NCBI RefSeq assembly: GCF_014204715.1
Contig: NZ_JACHLY010000001.1
Location: 1-64,000, forward strand
From: Streptomonospora salina
GTDB taxonomy: Bacteria > Actinomycetota > Actinomycetes > Streptosporangiales > Streptosporangiaceae
DNA: 64,000 bases
Direction: 5' to 3'
Part shown: positions 15,730 through 24,400 of the stretch, piece by piece
Layout of the letters: each line of letters starts with the position of its first letter
How positions within the stretch are numbered: position 1 is the first letter of the stretch
Notes under the pieces: model-generated
What the model saw: only the letters and a program-made list of their open reading frames with translations
The model's database searches: none
Told to the model about the DNA's origin: nothing
Program-made: the position numbers and the translations under genes

Positions 15730-16149
15730 TCAGGACTCGCCGGCGGTGAAGCGGTCCAGGTAGTGCCGCTTGTCGAACAGGCGGGCCGCCTCCAGTGCCG
15801 AAGGGCTGCCGGCGGCGGGGTCGGCGCCGTGGTCGACCAGGACGTCGACCACCGCGTCCTCGCCCTTGAACACGGCGCCGGCCAGGGGCGACTGCCCGCG
15901 GTCGTTGAGGCGGTCGGCGTCGGCGCCGCGCTCGCACAGCAGCGCGACGGTGCCGGCGTGTCCGTGGTAGGCGGCGAGCATGACGAGGGTGTCGCCCTTG
16001 TCGTTGGTGAGGTCGACCGGAACGCCCGCGTCGAGGTAGGCGGTCAGCGGTTGGGTGTCGCCGCGCCGGGCGAAGTCGAAGACGCGGCCGGCCAATTCGA
16101 CGACCTCGGGATCGGGTTCGGGCGCGTCGGTGGGGTCTGCGTTGCTCAC
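15730..16149 (-). CDS. Ankyrin-repeat protein
   Basis: 139 residues with about three ankyrin repeats, the clearest being NDKGDTLVMLAAYHGHAGTV and NDRGQSPLAGAVFKGEDAVV, each followed by the LLxxGAD turn. No signal peptide or enzyme domain is visible. Such short bacterial ankyrin proteins act as soluble protein-binding modules; the partner is unknown. The GTG at 16149 lies six bases after a TAGGCT -10 element, so the message looks leaderless. The gene converges on the NUDIX gene. Confidence 0.85.
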   Translation of the reverse strand: MSNADPTDAPEPDPEVVELAGRVFDFARRGDTQPLTAYLDAGVPVDLTNDKGDTLVMLAAYHGHAGTVALLCERGADADRLNDRGQSPLAGAVFKGEDAVVDVLVDHGADPAAGSPSALEAARLFDKRHYLDRFTAGES

Positions 16150-16155
16150 GGTTCC

Positions 16156-16161
16156 AGCCTA
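16156..16161 (-). promoter_or_regulatory. -10 element TAGGCT of a leaderless promoter (ankyrin)
   Basis: The minus-strand hexamer TAGGCT ends six bases before GTG 16149. No Shine-Dalgarno site intervenes. Confidence 0.5.
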
Positions 16162-16488
16162 GGCGGGTCCGGCCGGGTGGGGCGACTTCACACAGGGTGA
16201 CTTTACCCGGTTTTCGAGCGCCGGTCCGGTCGGCTGCGGCAGGGGCGCCAGCTGCGGTGGGCCACGCTTCGCGGTGTCGGGACTACGCGGGATAGGACGA
16301 CGGATCCGTTCTCCTATGCCCAATTGGGCCTGAATGTCGCTATGGTGCTTGCTCAACTCCCCGTGGAGCCGCGTCGGACGGCGCCGCCCGTGCGGACGTC
16401 CGTTCGCACGGGCCTGCGCGACCCGCCGCAAACCGGTGGCGCGGCGCCGCCGGCCGCCTGCCGCCCCGAACACCTGAGGAGAAGACTC

Positions 16489-17004
16489 GTGCGACACTTC
16501 GTGGGATTCATCGCCGGACTGGTCCTCGCGCCCGTCCTCATCCTGGGCACCGGGTGGACGCTGCCGCGGTTCGCCGACCTGTCGGCGACCGGCCAGTCCA
16601 TCGTCACCGCCGAGGGCGCGGTCGCCATCGGCGCGGGCGCGTCGGTCGCCCTGCTGGTGGCCCTGGCCGCGGTGCCGCCGCGGCTGACCCCGATGCTTCC
16701 GGGGATCGCCGGTCTGACACTGGTCGGGCTCACCGCGCTTCAGGTGCTGCGTCCGGCCTTGGTGGAGCGGGTCCCGGCGGTGGTCCCCGGCCTGGAGGGG
16801 GCGACGACCCTGCTGTCGATCGGGGCCTATCTGCCGCTGGGCCTGCTGCTGTTTTCGCCCATGCTGGCACCCTCGCGGTGGACCGGCGGGGACGGGGGAC
16901 ACGGCGTGACCGAAGAGGAGTACTTCGACGGCCTGTACGACGAGGACTACGAGGGCCGCGACGCCGACGACGGCCCCGCGCGCCGCCGCCCGGCCCGTGC
17001 TTGA
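16489..17004 (+). CDS. Hypothetical four-helix membrane protein
   Basis: 171 residues. Four hydrophobic segments are visible (near residues 4-22, 45-62, 68-90 and 100-125), followed by an acidic Asp/Glu/Tyr-rich cytoplasmic tail (EEEYFDGLYDEDYEGRDADD) that ends in Arg/Pro. The start is GTG 16489, because GAGGAGA lies 7 bp upstream; a longer frame from 16324 adds only a Pro/Arg-rich segment. It resembles unnamed actinobacterial integral membrane proteins; no function is assigned. Confidence 0.75.
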   Translation: MRHFVGFIAGLVLAPVLILGTGWTLPRFADLSATGQSIVTAEGAVAIGAGASVALLVALAAVPPRLTPMLPGIAGLTLVGLTALQVLRPALVERVPAVVPGLEGATTLLSIGAYLPLGLLLFSPMLAPSRWTGGDGGHGVTEEEYFDGLYDEDYEGRDADDGPARRRPARA

Positions 17005-17084
17005 GGGGTTCGGTGGTTGGTGCCGGATGCTCTCCCTCGGCATCGAGGCGCTGCCGGAGGATTCAGGCGGTGGATACCCGTCGT

Positions 17085-17100
17085 CTTTACATCGTAGATT
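17085..17100. repeat. 16-bp motif shared with 37826-37841
   Basis: It reads CTTTACATCGTAGATT; the other copy differs at two of 16 bases. Both are AT-rich islands in intergenic DNA, this one between two convergent gene ends. An operator, a processing site and chance are all open. Confidence 0.35.
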
Positions 17101-17143
17101 CGCAAATCACCCGGCCGGGGCGGAGACGCCGGTCCGGCGGGAG

Positions 17144-18907
17144 TCACCGCCAGTCGGGCCCCCACGCCGAACTCGTGGACACGCCCGGCGGAAGCGGAGG
17201 CAGGCCGGGGGTGCCCGGGGAGCGCTCCGGGCGGTCGCGGGTACCGCCGTCGTCCTCCGCTGCGGCGTCGGGCACGACCGGCAGCGCCGCCGTCTCGGTG
17301 ACGGGGGCCGCACGGCCTTGGGACGCGGTTTCCTCCGGGGCGGACGGCTCCTGCAGCGCCGTCTCCCCCGGCGCGCCGGGCCACGGCGGGGGCCCTTCCT
17401 CCGCCTCCTCCGGCGGGGCCGCATGGAAGGCCGCGGCGCCGGGCGCCGGTGCGTCGTCGTCGGCGCCGTCATGGCCGTCCTGACGCCCCTCCGGCTCCTG
17501 CGCACCCGGCCCATCGGCGCCGGAGAGCTCCCGTACGAATCCCGGGTACGTGTCGCCGCCGCCCGCCGGCTCGGCCCCGAAGACGACCGCGTCCGGAATA
17601 CGCACCGCCAGGGGTGCACTGCCGACGTAGGGCCGAACGAGGCCGCCGAGGTCGGAACCGGGCCCCTCGTCGACGGCGGCGCCGCCGTCGACGGCCTGCG
17701 GCTGGGGGCCGGACGGCTCCTCGTGCCCGCCGGGCGCCGGTTCGCCCCGCTCCCCCGGCGCGTGGCCGGGGTCGGCATCGCCGGCGAAGTCCCGGGGCGC
17801 GTCGGCGGAGATGCCTGCCCCTGCGGGCTCGGCCGCGGAGCCCGCTCCCGAGCGGGCCCCGGTCGCGGCCGGGGCCGCGCGGCGCCACCAAGCGGCGGCC
17901 TCCTCCGCGGAGACCTCCTCGTCGGCCTCCAGCCAGCCGCGCACCATGGGGTGGCGCCGGCCCGCGTTCCACGAACGCGGGAAGGGCTGCTCGTCCAGCA
18001 CGAGGACGTGCTCGCCGTCGACCGCGGGGATGTCGGCGGGAACCCCCTCGTTGCGCACCCACGATCCGTCCAGGGCCACGAGGTTCCACCATCCCTGGAC
18101 CACGCGGGCCTGAGGGTCGGGCGGGGAGTCGCGGAAGGCGGCGACCCAGCGGGGGTCGGGGCGCCGGCCGGGCAGTCCGCGGCCGTCGGAGCCGAGGAGT
18201 GCGTCGGCGAGCAGGGTGTGCAGTTGGAAGTTGTCGCCGATGCCGTCGAAGAGGACGCGGAAGCCGCGCCCGGTGGCGCGGTCGAGGACGAGCGCGGACG
18301 TGGCTTCGGCCATGCGCAGCAGGGCGCGGATCTCGCCGAACTCCGACAGTGCGCCGCTGAGCTGGTTGGCGATGGCGACGAGTTCGGCGCGCAGCCCGGG
18401 ATCGGCGCGCACGGTGCTGCGCACGCCCGACTGGCTGAGCATGGTCTTGGCGGCCAGGCCGTAGCGGCGGACGGTCCACCAGCAGACGGTGGCGGTGGGG
18501 GCGGACTCGCCCAGGCGCTGGGCGACGCGCTCCTCGGCGGCGGCGGTGACGTCGTCGGGTTCGGGCGGGCGTCCGCCGCCCGTGCGTTCCCAGGCGTGCA
18601 GGAAGACCGCCGCGCCCTGGCCGACGCTGCGCAGCAGGCCGACCGCTTCGGCGCCGGCGGGGCCGGGGTCGGCGCCCATCTCGACGAAGGCGCCGGCGAC
18701 CACGGCGAGGTCGGCGGTGATGCCGGGGGCGGTGTGGCCGCCGCCGATGAAGGGGCCCAGCGCTTCCAGCGCCAGCTCGCGTTCGCTCGGCGGCGCCTCC
18801 GGCGCCAGCTGGAGCACCCGTTGCACGGCCGCAGGAAAACGCCCCGGGTCGGTGGAGACGGAGGCGTCGATCAGCTCCTGGAAGGCGGCACGAAACTCAT
18901 CGATCAC
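17144..18907 (-). CDS. Conserved-looking hypothetical protein with disordered C-terminus
   Basis: 587 residues. The N-terminal 370 are folded-looking: helical repeats to about residue 230 (QELIDASVSTDPGRFPAAV, LRAELVAIANQLSGALSEF), then RGFRVLFDGIGDNFQLHTLLADALLG. A mixed region follows with two Trp-rich patches (VVQGWWNLVALDGSWV and MVRGWLEADEEVSAEEAAAWW). The last 200 residues are Pro/Gly/Ala/Glu low-complexity with no structure expected. No signal peptide, membrane helix or catalytic motif is evident. The start GTG 18907 is the first in frame. The gene neighbours a tyrosine recombinase on the same strand, 34 bp upstream. Family unknown to me. Confidence 0.7.
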   Translation of the reverse strand: MIDEFRAAFQELIDASVSTDPGRFPAAVQRVLQLAPEAPPSERELALEALGPFIGGGHTAPGITADLAVVAGAFVEMGADPGPAGAEAVGLLRSVGQGAAVFLHAWERTGGGRPPEPDDVTAAAEERVAQRLGESAPTATVCWWTVRRYGLAAKTMLSQSGVRSTVRADPGLRAELVAIANQLSGALSEFGEIRALLRMAEATSALVLDRATGRGFRVLFDGIGDNFQLHTLLADALLGSDGRGLPGRRPDPRWVAAFRDSPPDPQARVVQGWWNLVALDGSWVRNEGVPADIPAVDGEHVLVLDEQPFPRSWNAGRRHPMVRGWLEADEEVSAEEAAAWWRRAAPAATGARSGAGSAAEPAGAGISADAPRDFAGDADPGHAPGERGEPAPGGHEEPSGPQPQAVDGGAAVDEGPGSDLGGLVRPYVGSAPLAVRIPDAVVFGAEPAGGGDTYPGFVRELSGADGPGAQEPEGRQDGHDGADDDAPAPGAAAFHAAPPEEAEEGPPPWPGAPGETALQEPSAPEETASQGRAAPVTETAALPVVPDAAAEDDGGTRDRPERSPGTPGLPPLPPGVSTSSAWGPDWR

Positions 18908-18941
18908 GTTCGCATCTTGACATATCCAGGACTCGAAGCGA

Positions 18942-20228
18942 TCACAGACCCAAACGGGTCACCGCGTTGTCTTCGAGCGGACTGGCGGTGCGGATGTAGC
19001 CGTGGACGGTGCGGGGGTTGCTCCAGCGGCCCTGGCGCATGATCTCGCGGTCGCTGGCTCCGCCCATGGCGGCTTGGGTGGCGAACCCCGCACGCAGGGA
19101 GTGACCGGAGAAGGCGTCGGCGTCCAGTCCGGCGCGGCGCGTGTAACGCTTGACCAGGTCGGCGACGGCGCGCCCGGACACGGCTTTGGCGCCGATGCGC
19201 CCGTGGCGGTCCACCGGCGGGAACAGCGGGCGGCCGGTTCCGTCGGCCAGGTCGGTGCCGGTGTAGGTGTGGCAGCGGTGGGCGCCGGGGCCGGTCGCCG
19301 GCGCCTCTTCCAAGTGCCGGGCCAGGGCCGCGGCACCGCCGTCGCGGCAGGATTCGCGCAGGTCGGCCCAGTCGGCGAAGGCGCACACGGGGCAGGTCTG
19401 GGGGCGGCGCCCGCGGGGCAGGGCGACCTGCTGCTCGGTGCGGGCGTCCTGGTCGGTCTTGGTGGCGCCCAGGCGGACGACGAGCATGGGGGCGCCGGTG
19501 CGGTGGTCGGCGTCGAGGGCGGCGTCGTCGAACGTGAGGGCGGCGAGTTCGCTGCGGCGCAGGGCGCCGGCGAAGCCGGCCAGCAGCAGCAGGGCGTCGC
19601 GGCGGCGGGCCGTACCGCCCCGGGGGTCGCCGGGGTCCGGCAGTTCGGCCAGCAGGGCCTCCAGGGTGGGCAGCAGCAGTGGGCGTTTGCGGCGCGGTGC
19701 GGCGCGGCGGCGCCGGCGGACGCCGCGCAGCGTCATGCGCACGACCTCGCTGTGGGTGGGGGTGGCGAGCCCTTGTGCCCCGTGGACGGCGGAGATGGCG
19801 GCGGCTTTGCGCTCCAGGGTGGAGGGGGCCAGGGCCCACCGGCCGGGGTCGCCGGGGCGGACGGTGTCGGCGGCGGCCGCGAGGTAGACGGCGACGTCGA
19901 CGGGGTCGGCGGGCAGGGACCGGCGGCCTTCGGACCGGCACCAGGCGGTGAAGGCGAGCCAGTCGGAGCGGTAGGCGCGCAGGGTGTTGGCCGATTGAGC
20001 TGAAGAGAGGTAGCGGCCCAGGGCGCCGGCCTGCTCGTCGTCGAAGCGGCGGCGCACGTCCTCCAGCGCGGCCTCGTCGACCAGGACGCTGCGGGTGCCG
20101 CGCACGAGGTGTTCGCGCACTTCGGCGGGGACGATCTCGGCGACGCCGCCGGGGTCGGTTCCGGTGTCGCGGTGTGCGCTGTCGTGTGTGCGGGGGGTGT
20201 CGTCGGCCACGGGGCCATGATGGCCCAT
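18942..20228 (-). CDS. Tyrosine site-specific recombinase, apparently intact
   Basis: 428 residues with both domains. The core-binding domain is near residues 75-150 (SSAQSANTLRAYRSDWLAFTAWC). The catalytic domain has Arg I in GALRRSELAAL, Lys in GATKTDQD, the HxxR box in GHSLRAGFATQ, Trp in place of the second His (RQGRWSNP) and the nucleophile in VHGYIRT, so all residues are present. The family includes integrases and chromosomal recombinases. No excisionase, att duplication or phage gene is visible beside it, so the partner site is unknown. The start could also be GTG 20210. Confidence 0.85.
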   Translation of the reverse strand: MGHHGPVADDTPRTHDSAHRDTGTDPGGVAEIVPAEVREHLVRGTRSVLVDEAALEDVRRRFDDEQAGALGRYLSSAQSANTLRAYRSDWLAFTAWCRSEGRRSLPADPVDVAVYLAAAADTVRPGDPGRWALAPSTLERKAAAISAVHGAQGLATPTHSEVVRMTLRGVRRRRRAAPRRKRPLLLPTLEALLAELPDPGDPRGGTARRRDALLLLAGFAGALRRSELAALTFDDAALDADHRTGAPMLVVRLGATKTDQDARTEQQVALPRGRRPQTCPVCAFADWADLRESCRDGGAAALARHLEEAPATGPGAHRCHTYTGTDLADGTGRPLFPPVDRHGRIGAKAVSGRAVADLVKRYTRRAGLDADAFSGHSLRAGFATQAAMGGASDREIMRQGRWSNPRTVHGYIRTASPLEDNAVTRLGL

Positions 20229-20276
20229 CGCCGCCGGGCGGTGCGGGCGGGGGTGCGGCGCGGCGCCGCAACGGGC

Positions 20277-20768
20277 TCAGCCGGAGGCGATGCCGTTGCC
20301 GATGGCTTGGGCGATGCCGACGGGGGTGTCCAGGGAGAACAGGGCCACCGCGGAGACCAGCAGAGCGAAGGAGAACAGGACGGCGGCGATTTTGCGGCGC
20401 AGCAGGGCGGCCCATACGGCTCCGGCGACGGGGGCTCCCAGCGCGCACACGACCAGGCCCAGCAGGTACCAGGCGGCGGCGGTCATGCTGGCGCCGGCGC
20501 CCTGGTCCCGGCTGATCAGGGCGAAGCCTTCGGCGAGGAAGAGCACGAAGAACACCGATGCGCCCAGCGCCCACACCGCGGCCAGAGCGGTCCAGACCGC
20601 GGCGGGCCAGCGGCGTCGGTCGTCGAGCACGACCGGGGTGCGGCTGACGCCCGAGGCCGCGGCGGTCGCGGGCCCGGTGCGCCGGGCCGCCGGAGGGCCG
20701 GATTCGGCGGGGCCCGGGCCGGGTGCGGCCGGTCGGCCGGGCCGCTTGGACTTCTTCTTGGGCGACAC
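20277..20768 (-). CDS. Hypothetical membrane protein
   Basis: 163 residues. A basic, Pro-rich N-terminal 45 residues (SPKKKSKRPGRP) precedes four hydrophobic segments (about 57-80, 92-112, 116-135 and 138-155). The GTG at 20768 is preceded by GGAGAG at good spacing. No motif identifies a function. A 17-bp-stem hairpin lies just upstream (20788-20823), separating it from the next small membrane protein on the same strand. Confidence 0.65.
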   Translation of the reverse strand: MSPKKKSKRPGRPAAPGPGPAESGPPAARRTGPATAAASGVSRTPVVLDDRRRWPAAVWTALAAVWALGASVFFVLFLAEGFALISRDQGAGASMTAAAWYLLGLVVCALGAPVAGAVWAALLRRKIAAVLFSFALLVSAVALFSLDTPVGIAQAIGNGIASG

Positions 20769-20787
20769 GCGCTTCTCTCCGTGGTTC

Positions 20788-20823
20788 GGGGCGCGGGCGG
20801 GCCGTCCGGCCCGCCCGCGCCCC
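20788..20823 (-). terminator. Strong GC hairpin, 17-bp perfect stem
   Basis: A perfect 17-bp stem (20788-20804 with 20807-20823) and a 2-base loop lies 35 bp after the stop of the 20858-21172 gene. There is no U tract, as is common for actinobacterial terminators. Confidence 0.55.
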
Positions 20824-20857
20824 AACGTAGCGGCCGTGCGGCAGGGCGGTGTCCGCC

Positions 20858-21172
20858 TCAGCCGGCGAGCAGCAGGTGGACGGCGACGACGTAGACGACG
20901 GGCCAGGCCAGCAGCGCCAGCGACCACAGCGCGGCGCGGCGGTCGCCGGCGACGGTGGCGATCGCCGCGGCCAGCAGCGGAAGGCCCACCGACACGCTGA
21001 AACTCAGGGTGTACCACTCGGAGGCCGAGTTCTCGCCGGCGGCGATGGCGCGCAGATATCCCAGCGGCCCCAGTACCACGCTGGCTGCACACAGCAGGCC
21101 CGCGGTGATCCGTACTCCCAGAGGGTGGCGGGTGTTGCGGATCGGCCGGTCTCCGTTCTGTGCTGACGTCAA
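20858..21172 (-). CDS. Hypothetical small membrane protein
   Basis: 104 residues with three hydrophobic segments (VRITAGLLCAASVVLGPLGY; LSFSVSVGLPLLAAAIATVAG; LWSLALLAWPVVYVVAVHLLL). The best start is TTG 21172, eight bases after GGAGAAGG. No family is recognised. The 240 bp upstream, before the large nuclease/helicase gene ends at 21413, hold no supported gene. Confidence 0.55.
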   Translation of the reverse strand: MTSAQNGDRPIRNTRHPLGVRITAGLLCAASVVLGPLGYLRAIAAGENSASEWYTLSFSVSVGLPLLAAAIATVAGDRRAALWSLALLAWPVVYVVAVHLLLAG

Positions 21173-21412
21173 CGGGGGAACCTTCTCCCAACGAAGCGGC
21201 CGCCGTGGGCGGCGCGGGGTGTGCGGGTAGCGGCGGCGCCGAAACGGCGGTGCCGCCGGGCGGGCGGGTCCGGGATCGCCGGAGCGCGTGGGGCCGTTCC
21301 GGTGCCGTAGTGCACATCCAACTCGGCATCGGCCCGTTGATCAACCCGGGAGCGGGTGCCGACCGGGTGAACGGGCGGTGGGTGTCGGCGGTAGCGGGGC
21401 CGGCGGCCCTCC

Positions 21413-24400
21413 TCACGGGTGCGGGTGGCCGGATGCGGGCCAGGGGGCGGCGTCGGCGCGCAGCCCGGCGAAGCCGGCCAGCACGCGCAGTTCGGCGACC
21501 GAGCGCGGGGACGATGCGCCCAGCTGGGGCGAGTAGACCAGCGCCGCCACGGTCTGAGCGCGTGAGAGAGCCACGTTGAGGCGGTTGCGGGAGAGGACGA
21601 AGTCGAGGCCCCGGGCGGCGTCGGCGGCGCTGGAGACCGTCATGGAGCAGATGACCACGGGGGCCTCCTGGCCTTGGAACCGGTCGACGGTGCCCACGCG
21701 CACCCCGGCCGGACCGGAGGCGTCCAGTGCTCGGCGCAAGGCGCGGACCTGCAGGTTGTAGGGGGCCACGACCAGGATGTCGGAACCGGTGATCTCGCGG
21801 TCGACCACGGCGCCGGGTTCGTGGAACGTGCGTCCGACCAGGTCGGACGCGATGGACACGACCGCTTCGACCTCTTCGGGGCTGTGGGTGGCGCGGCCGC
21901 TGTGGTCGGTCTCGTAGCGGTAGAGGCCGGCCGGAACACCGCTCATGGCGCGTTCGGCGGCGCTGGGGTGGGCATGCAGCATGCCGCGGTAGGACAGCTG
22001 GGAGACGGGGGCGCAGACGGCGGGGTGCATGCGTCGGGTCTGGTCCAGGAAGTAGCCCAGTTCGGGGTCGATGACCTCGGCGCCGCCGGCGAGGTGCTCC
22101 AGGGCCGAGGCGGCCGCACCCTCGCTGTGGGAGCCCTGGACGACCTGGGGCAGCTGCTGGGGGTCGCCCAGCAGCACGAGGTTGCGGGCGGCGGCCGACA
22201 CGGCGAGGGTGTCGGCCAGCGCGAACTGGCCGGCTTCGTCGATGATCAGCACGTCGAGCGGATCGGCGGTCATCGCTTCGTTGGCCATGTTCCAGGCGGT
22301 GCCGCCGACGAGGTGGCCGCCGGTGTGGTCGGTGCGCCAGGCGGCGAGGTCCTTGGGGCTCTTGGGCTGGTCCCAGGGGGCGTCGGCGGCGGGTTTCTTG
22401 GCGGGCGGGCGCTTGGCGCACGGCAGGGGTGGGGACCCGCGGGCGGCGTGCAGGGCGGCCGTGAGGACGTTCTCGACGGCCTTGTGGCTGGTGGAGCACA
22501 CGCCCACGGTGCGGCCGGAGGCGACCAGGCGGGTGATCAGGCGGGCGGCCAGGTAGGTCTTTCCGGCGCCGGGCGGGCCCTGCACGGCCAGGTAGGAGGA
22601 GTCGAGCCGTTCGGCGGCGGCGACGGCGGCGGCCACCGTGTCGCCGCCGTGGTCGGCGGGGTCGTCGAGCCCGGCCCCGTCGCGGGTGCGCGGGGGGCGG
22701 CGCAGCAGCACGTCGATGCCGGCGGTGCGGGGGAGCCCGGGCAGCTCCTCGACGGCCGCGGCCGCCACCGACCACAGCGCCTCGTCCTTGGGGGCCGACC
22801 GCACGGGGGCGCCGGGCAGCACCGCCGAAGGGGCGCGGGCGTAGGTCTCTCCTGGCGCGGAGGTCTCGACGAGGGTGAGGCGCTCGGGCGAGGCGGTTTC
22901 GACGGCGGCGTTGACGGTGTCGGCCTCCTGGCCGGGCGCTCCCGCATACAGCAGCCGGACCGAGTCGCCTGCGGTGAAGGGGTGGGGGCGGGCGGGGTCG
23001 GCGCGCAGCTCGACGTCGCGCCGGGCGAGTTTCCGGCGGCCGGTGGGTTCCTCCCAGCCGCCCAGGCGCGCCCGCAGCGGCACCAGGCACTCGTTGTCGG
23101 CTTCGAGCTCTTCGACGGGGGCGGAGACACGGCGGAAGTAGTCCCACCACGAGGGGTTCTCTTCGCGGCGGTAGTAGCCCACGAGCGCGGCCAGCAGCGC
23201 GCGGGCGCGCTGGTCGGGGCCGCGCTGGGCCGGGTCTTCGGCGACGCCCTCCGTCAGCGGGTCGGTGAGGGCCCGCAGCCGGGCCTCCTGCTCGTCGCGG
23301 AGGCGGCGCCGCTCGGCGGCGCGTTCGTCGGCGTCCTCGGCGACGAGTTCGCTCTGGCCGGACGGGCGCGCGGTGATGCCGTGCTCGGTACGCAGGTTCT
23401 CGAGCCAGTCGCGCAGGTCGGCGGTGGAGGCGCAGTCGTCGCGGTTGTAGTCGGCGATGCCGCGGGCGATCTTGTCGGCGCGGTCGGCCTCGCCGGACTG
23501 GACGGCGCCGAGGTAGTCGGCGTAGGCGTCGATGCTGGAGGCGGCGGTGGTGACGTCGCCGCTGCGGTGCCGGGGCAGGTAGAGGGGTTCGAGGTACTTG
23601 ATGGAGTAGGAGCGCTGGGACACGCGCAGGCTCTTTTTGACGGTGGTGTAGAGGTCGACGAGGCGGCGGTGGCGCAGGAGTTCGTCGACGTCGGCCTCGC
23701 GGGTGCCGAAGGCCGCGGCCAGGAGTTTGAGGCGGTCGGCCTCGTAGGAGGCGTAGTGGTAGACGTGGGCGCCGGGGTCGGCGTCGATGCGTTCGCACAC
23801 GAAGTCGACGAAGGCGGCGAAGGCGCGCTTCTCCTGGGCGCGGTCGTGGGCCCAGAAGGCGTGGAACTCCTCGGACTCCGCGGCCCCGGCGGGGCCGTCG
23901 GCTCCGGGGCGGGCACGGGTGACGGCGCCGAAGAGGTACTCCAGTCCGCGGCCGTCGGCGCCGTCGTAGTAGGGGTAGCCCTCCATGTCGAAGAAGACGT
24001 CGCCGGGGCTGGGCGGGGGCAGCGCGGCGAGGCCTTCCGCGGAGTGGACCTCGGCGATCACGGTCCCCTGGGGATCCTCGGCGCTGCGGGTGGCGTCTTG
24101 GCGCACTTGCAGCGCGGCCTGCTCGCGCAGCCGCGCGAAGGAGTGGCGGGGCATGGCGGCGGGCCGGTCGTCGTCGGCGGCGCCGGCCAGGGCGTCGATG
24201 GTGGCGATGCCGGCGTCGTCGAGGCGGCGGGCCTGGTCGGTGCGCATTCCCGCCACCAGCGAGAGGTGGCGGGCGCGGGCGCGGCCGGTGGCGCACAGGT
24301 CGCTGTAGCCGCAGCCGTCGCAGGAGGGGCGGGGCGCGCCCCACAGGGGGTCGGGCAGTGCGGGCGGGTGTGACAGGCGCTCCAGCAGCCGTTCGCGTAC

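Noticed and set aside
21674-24373. A 899-codon plus-strand frame opposite the nuclease/helicase
   Set aside because: Low-complexity Gly/Ala/Val sequence produced by high-GC antisense reading; helicase motifs lie on the other strand.
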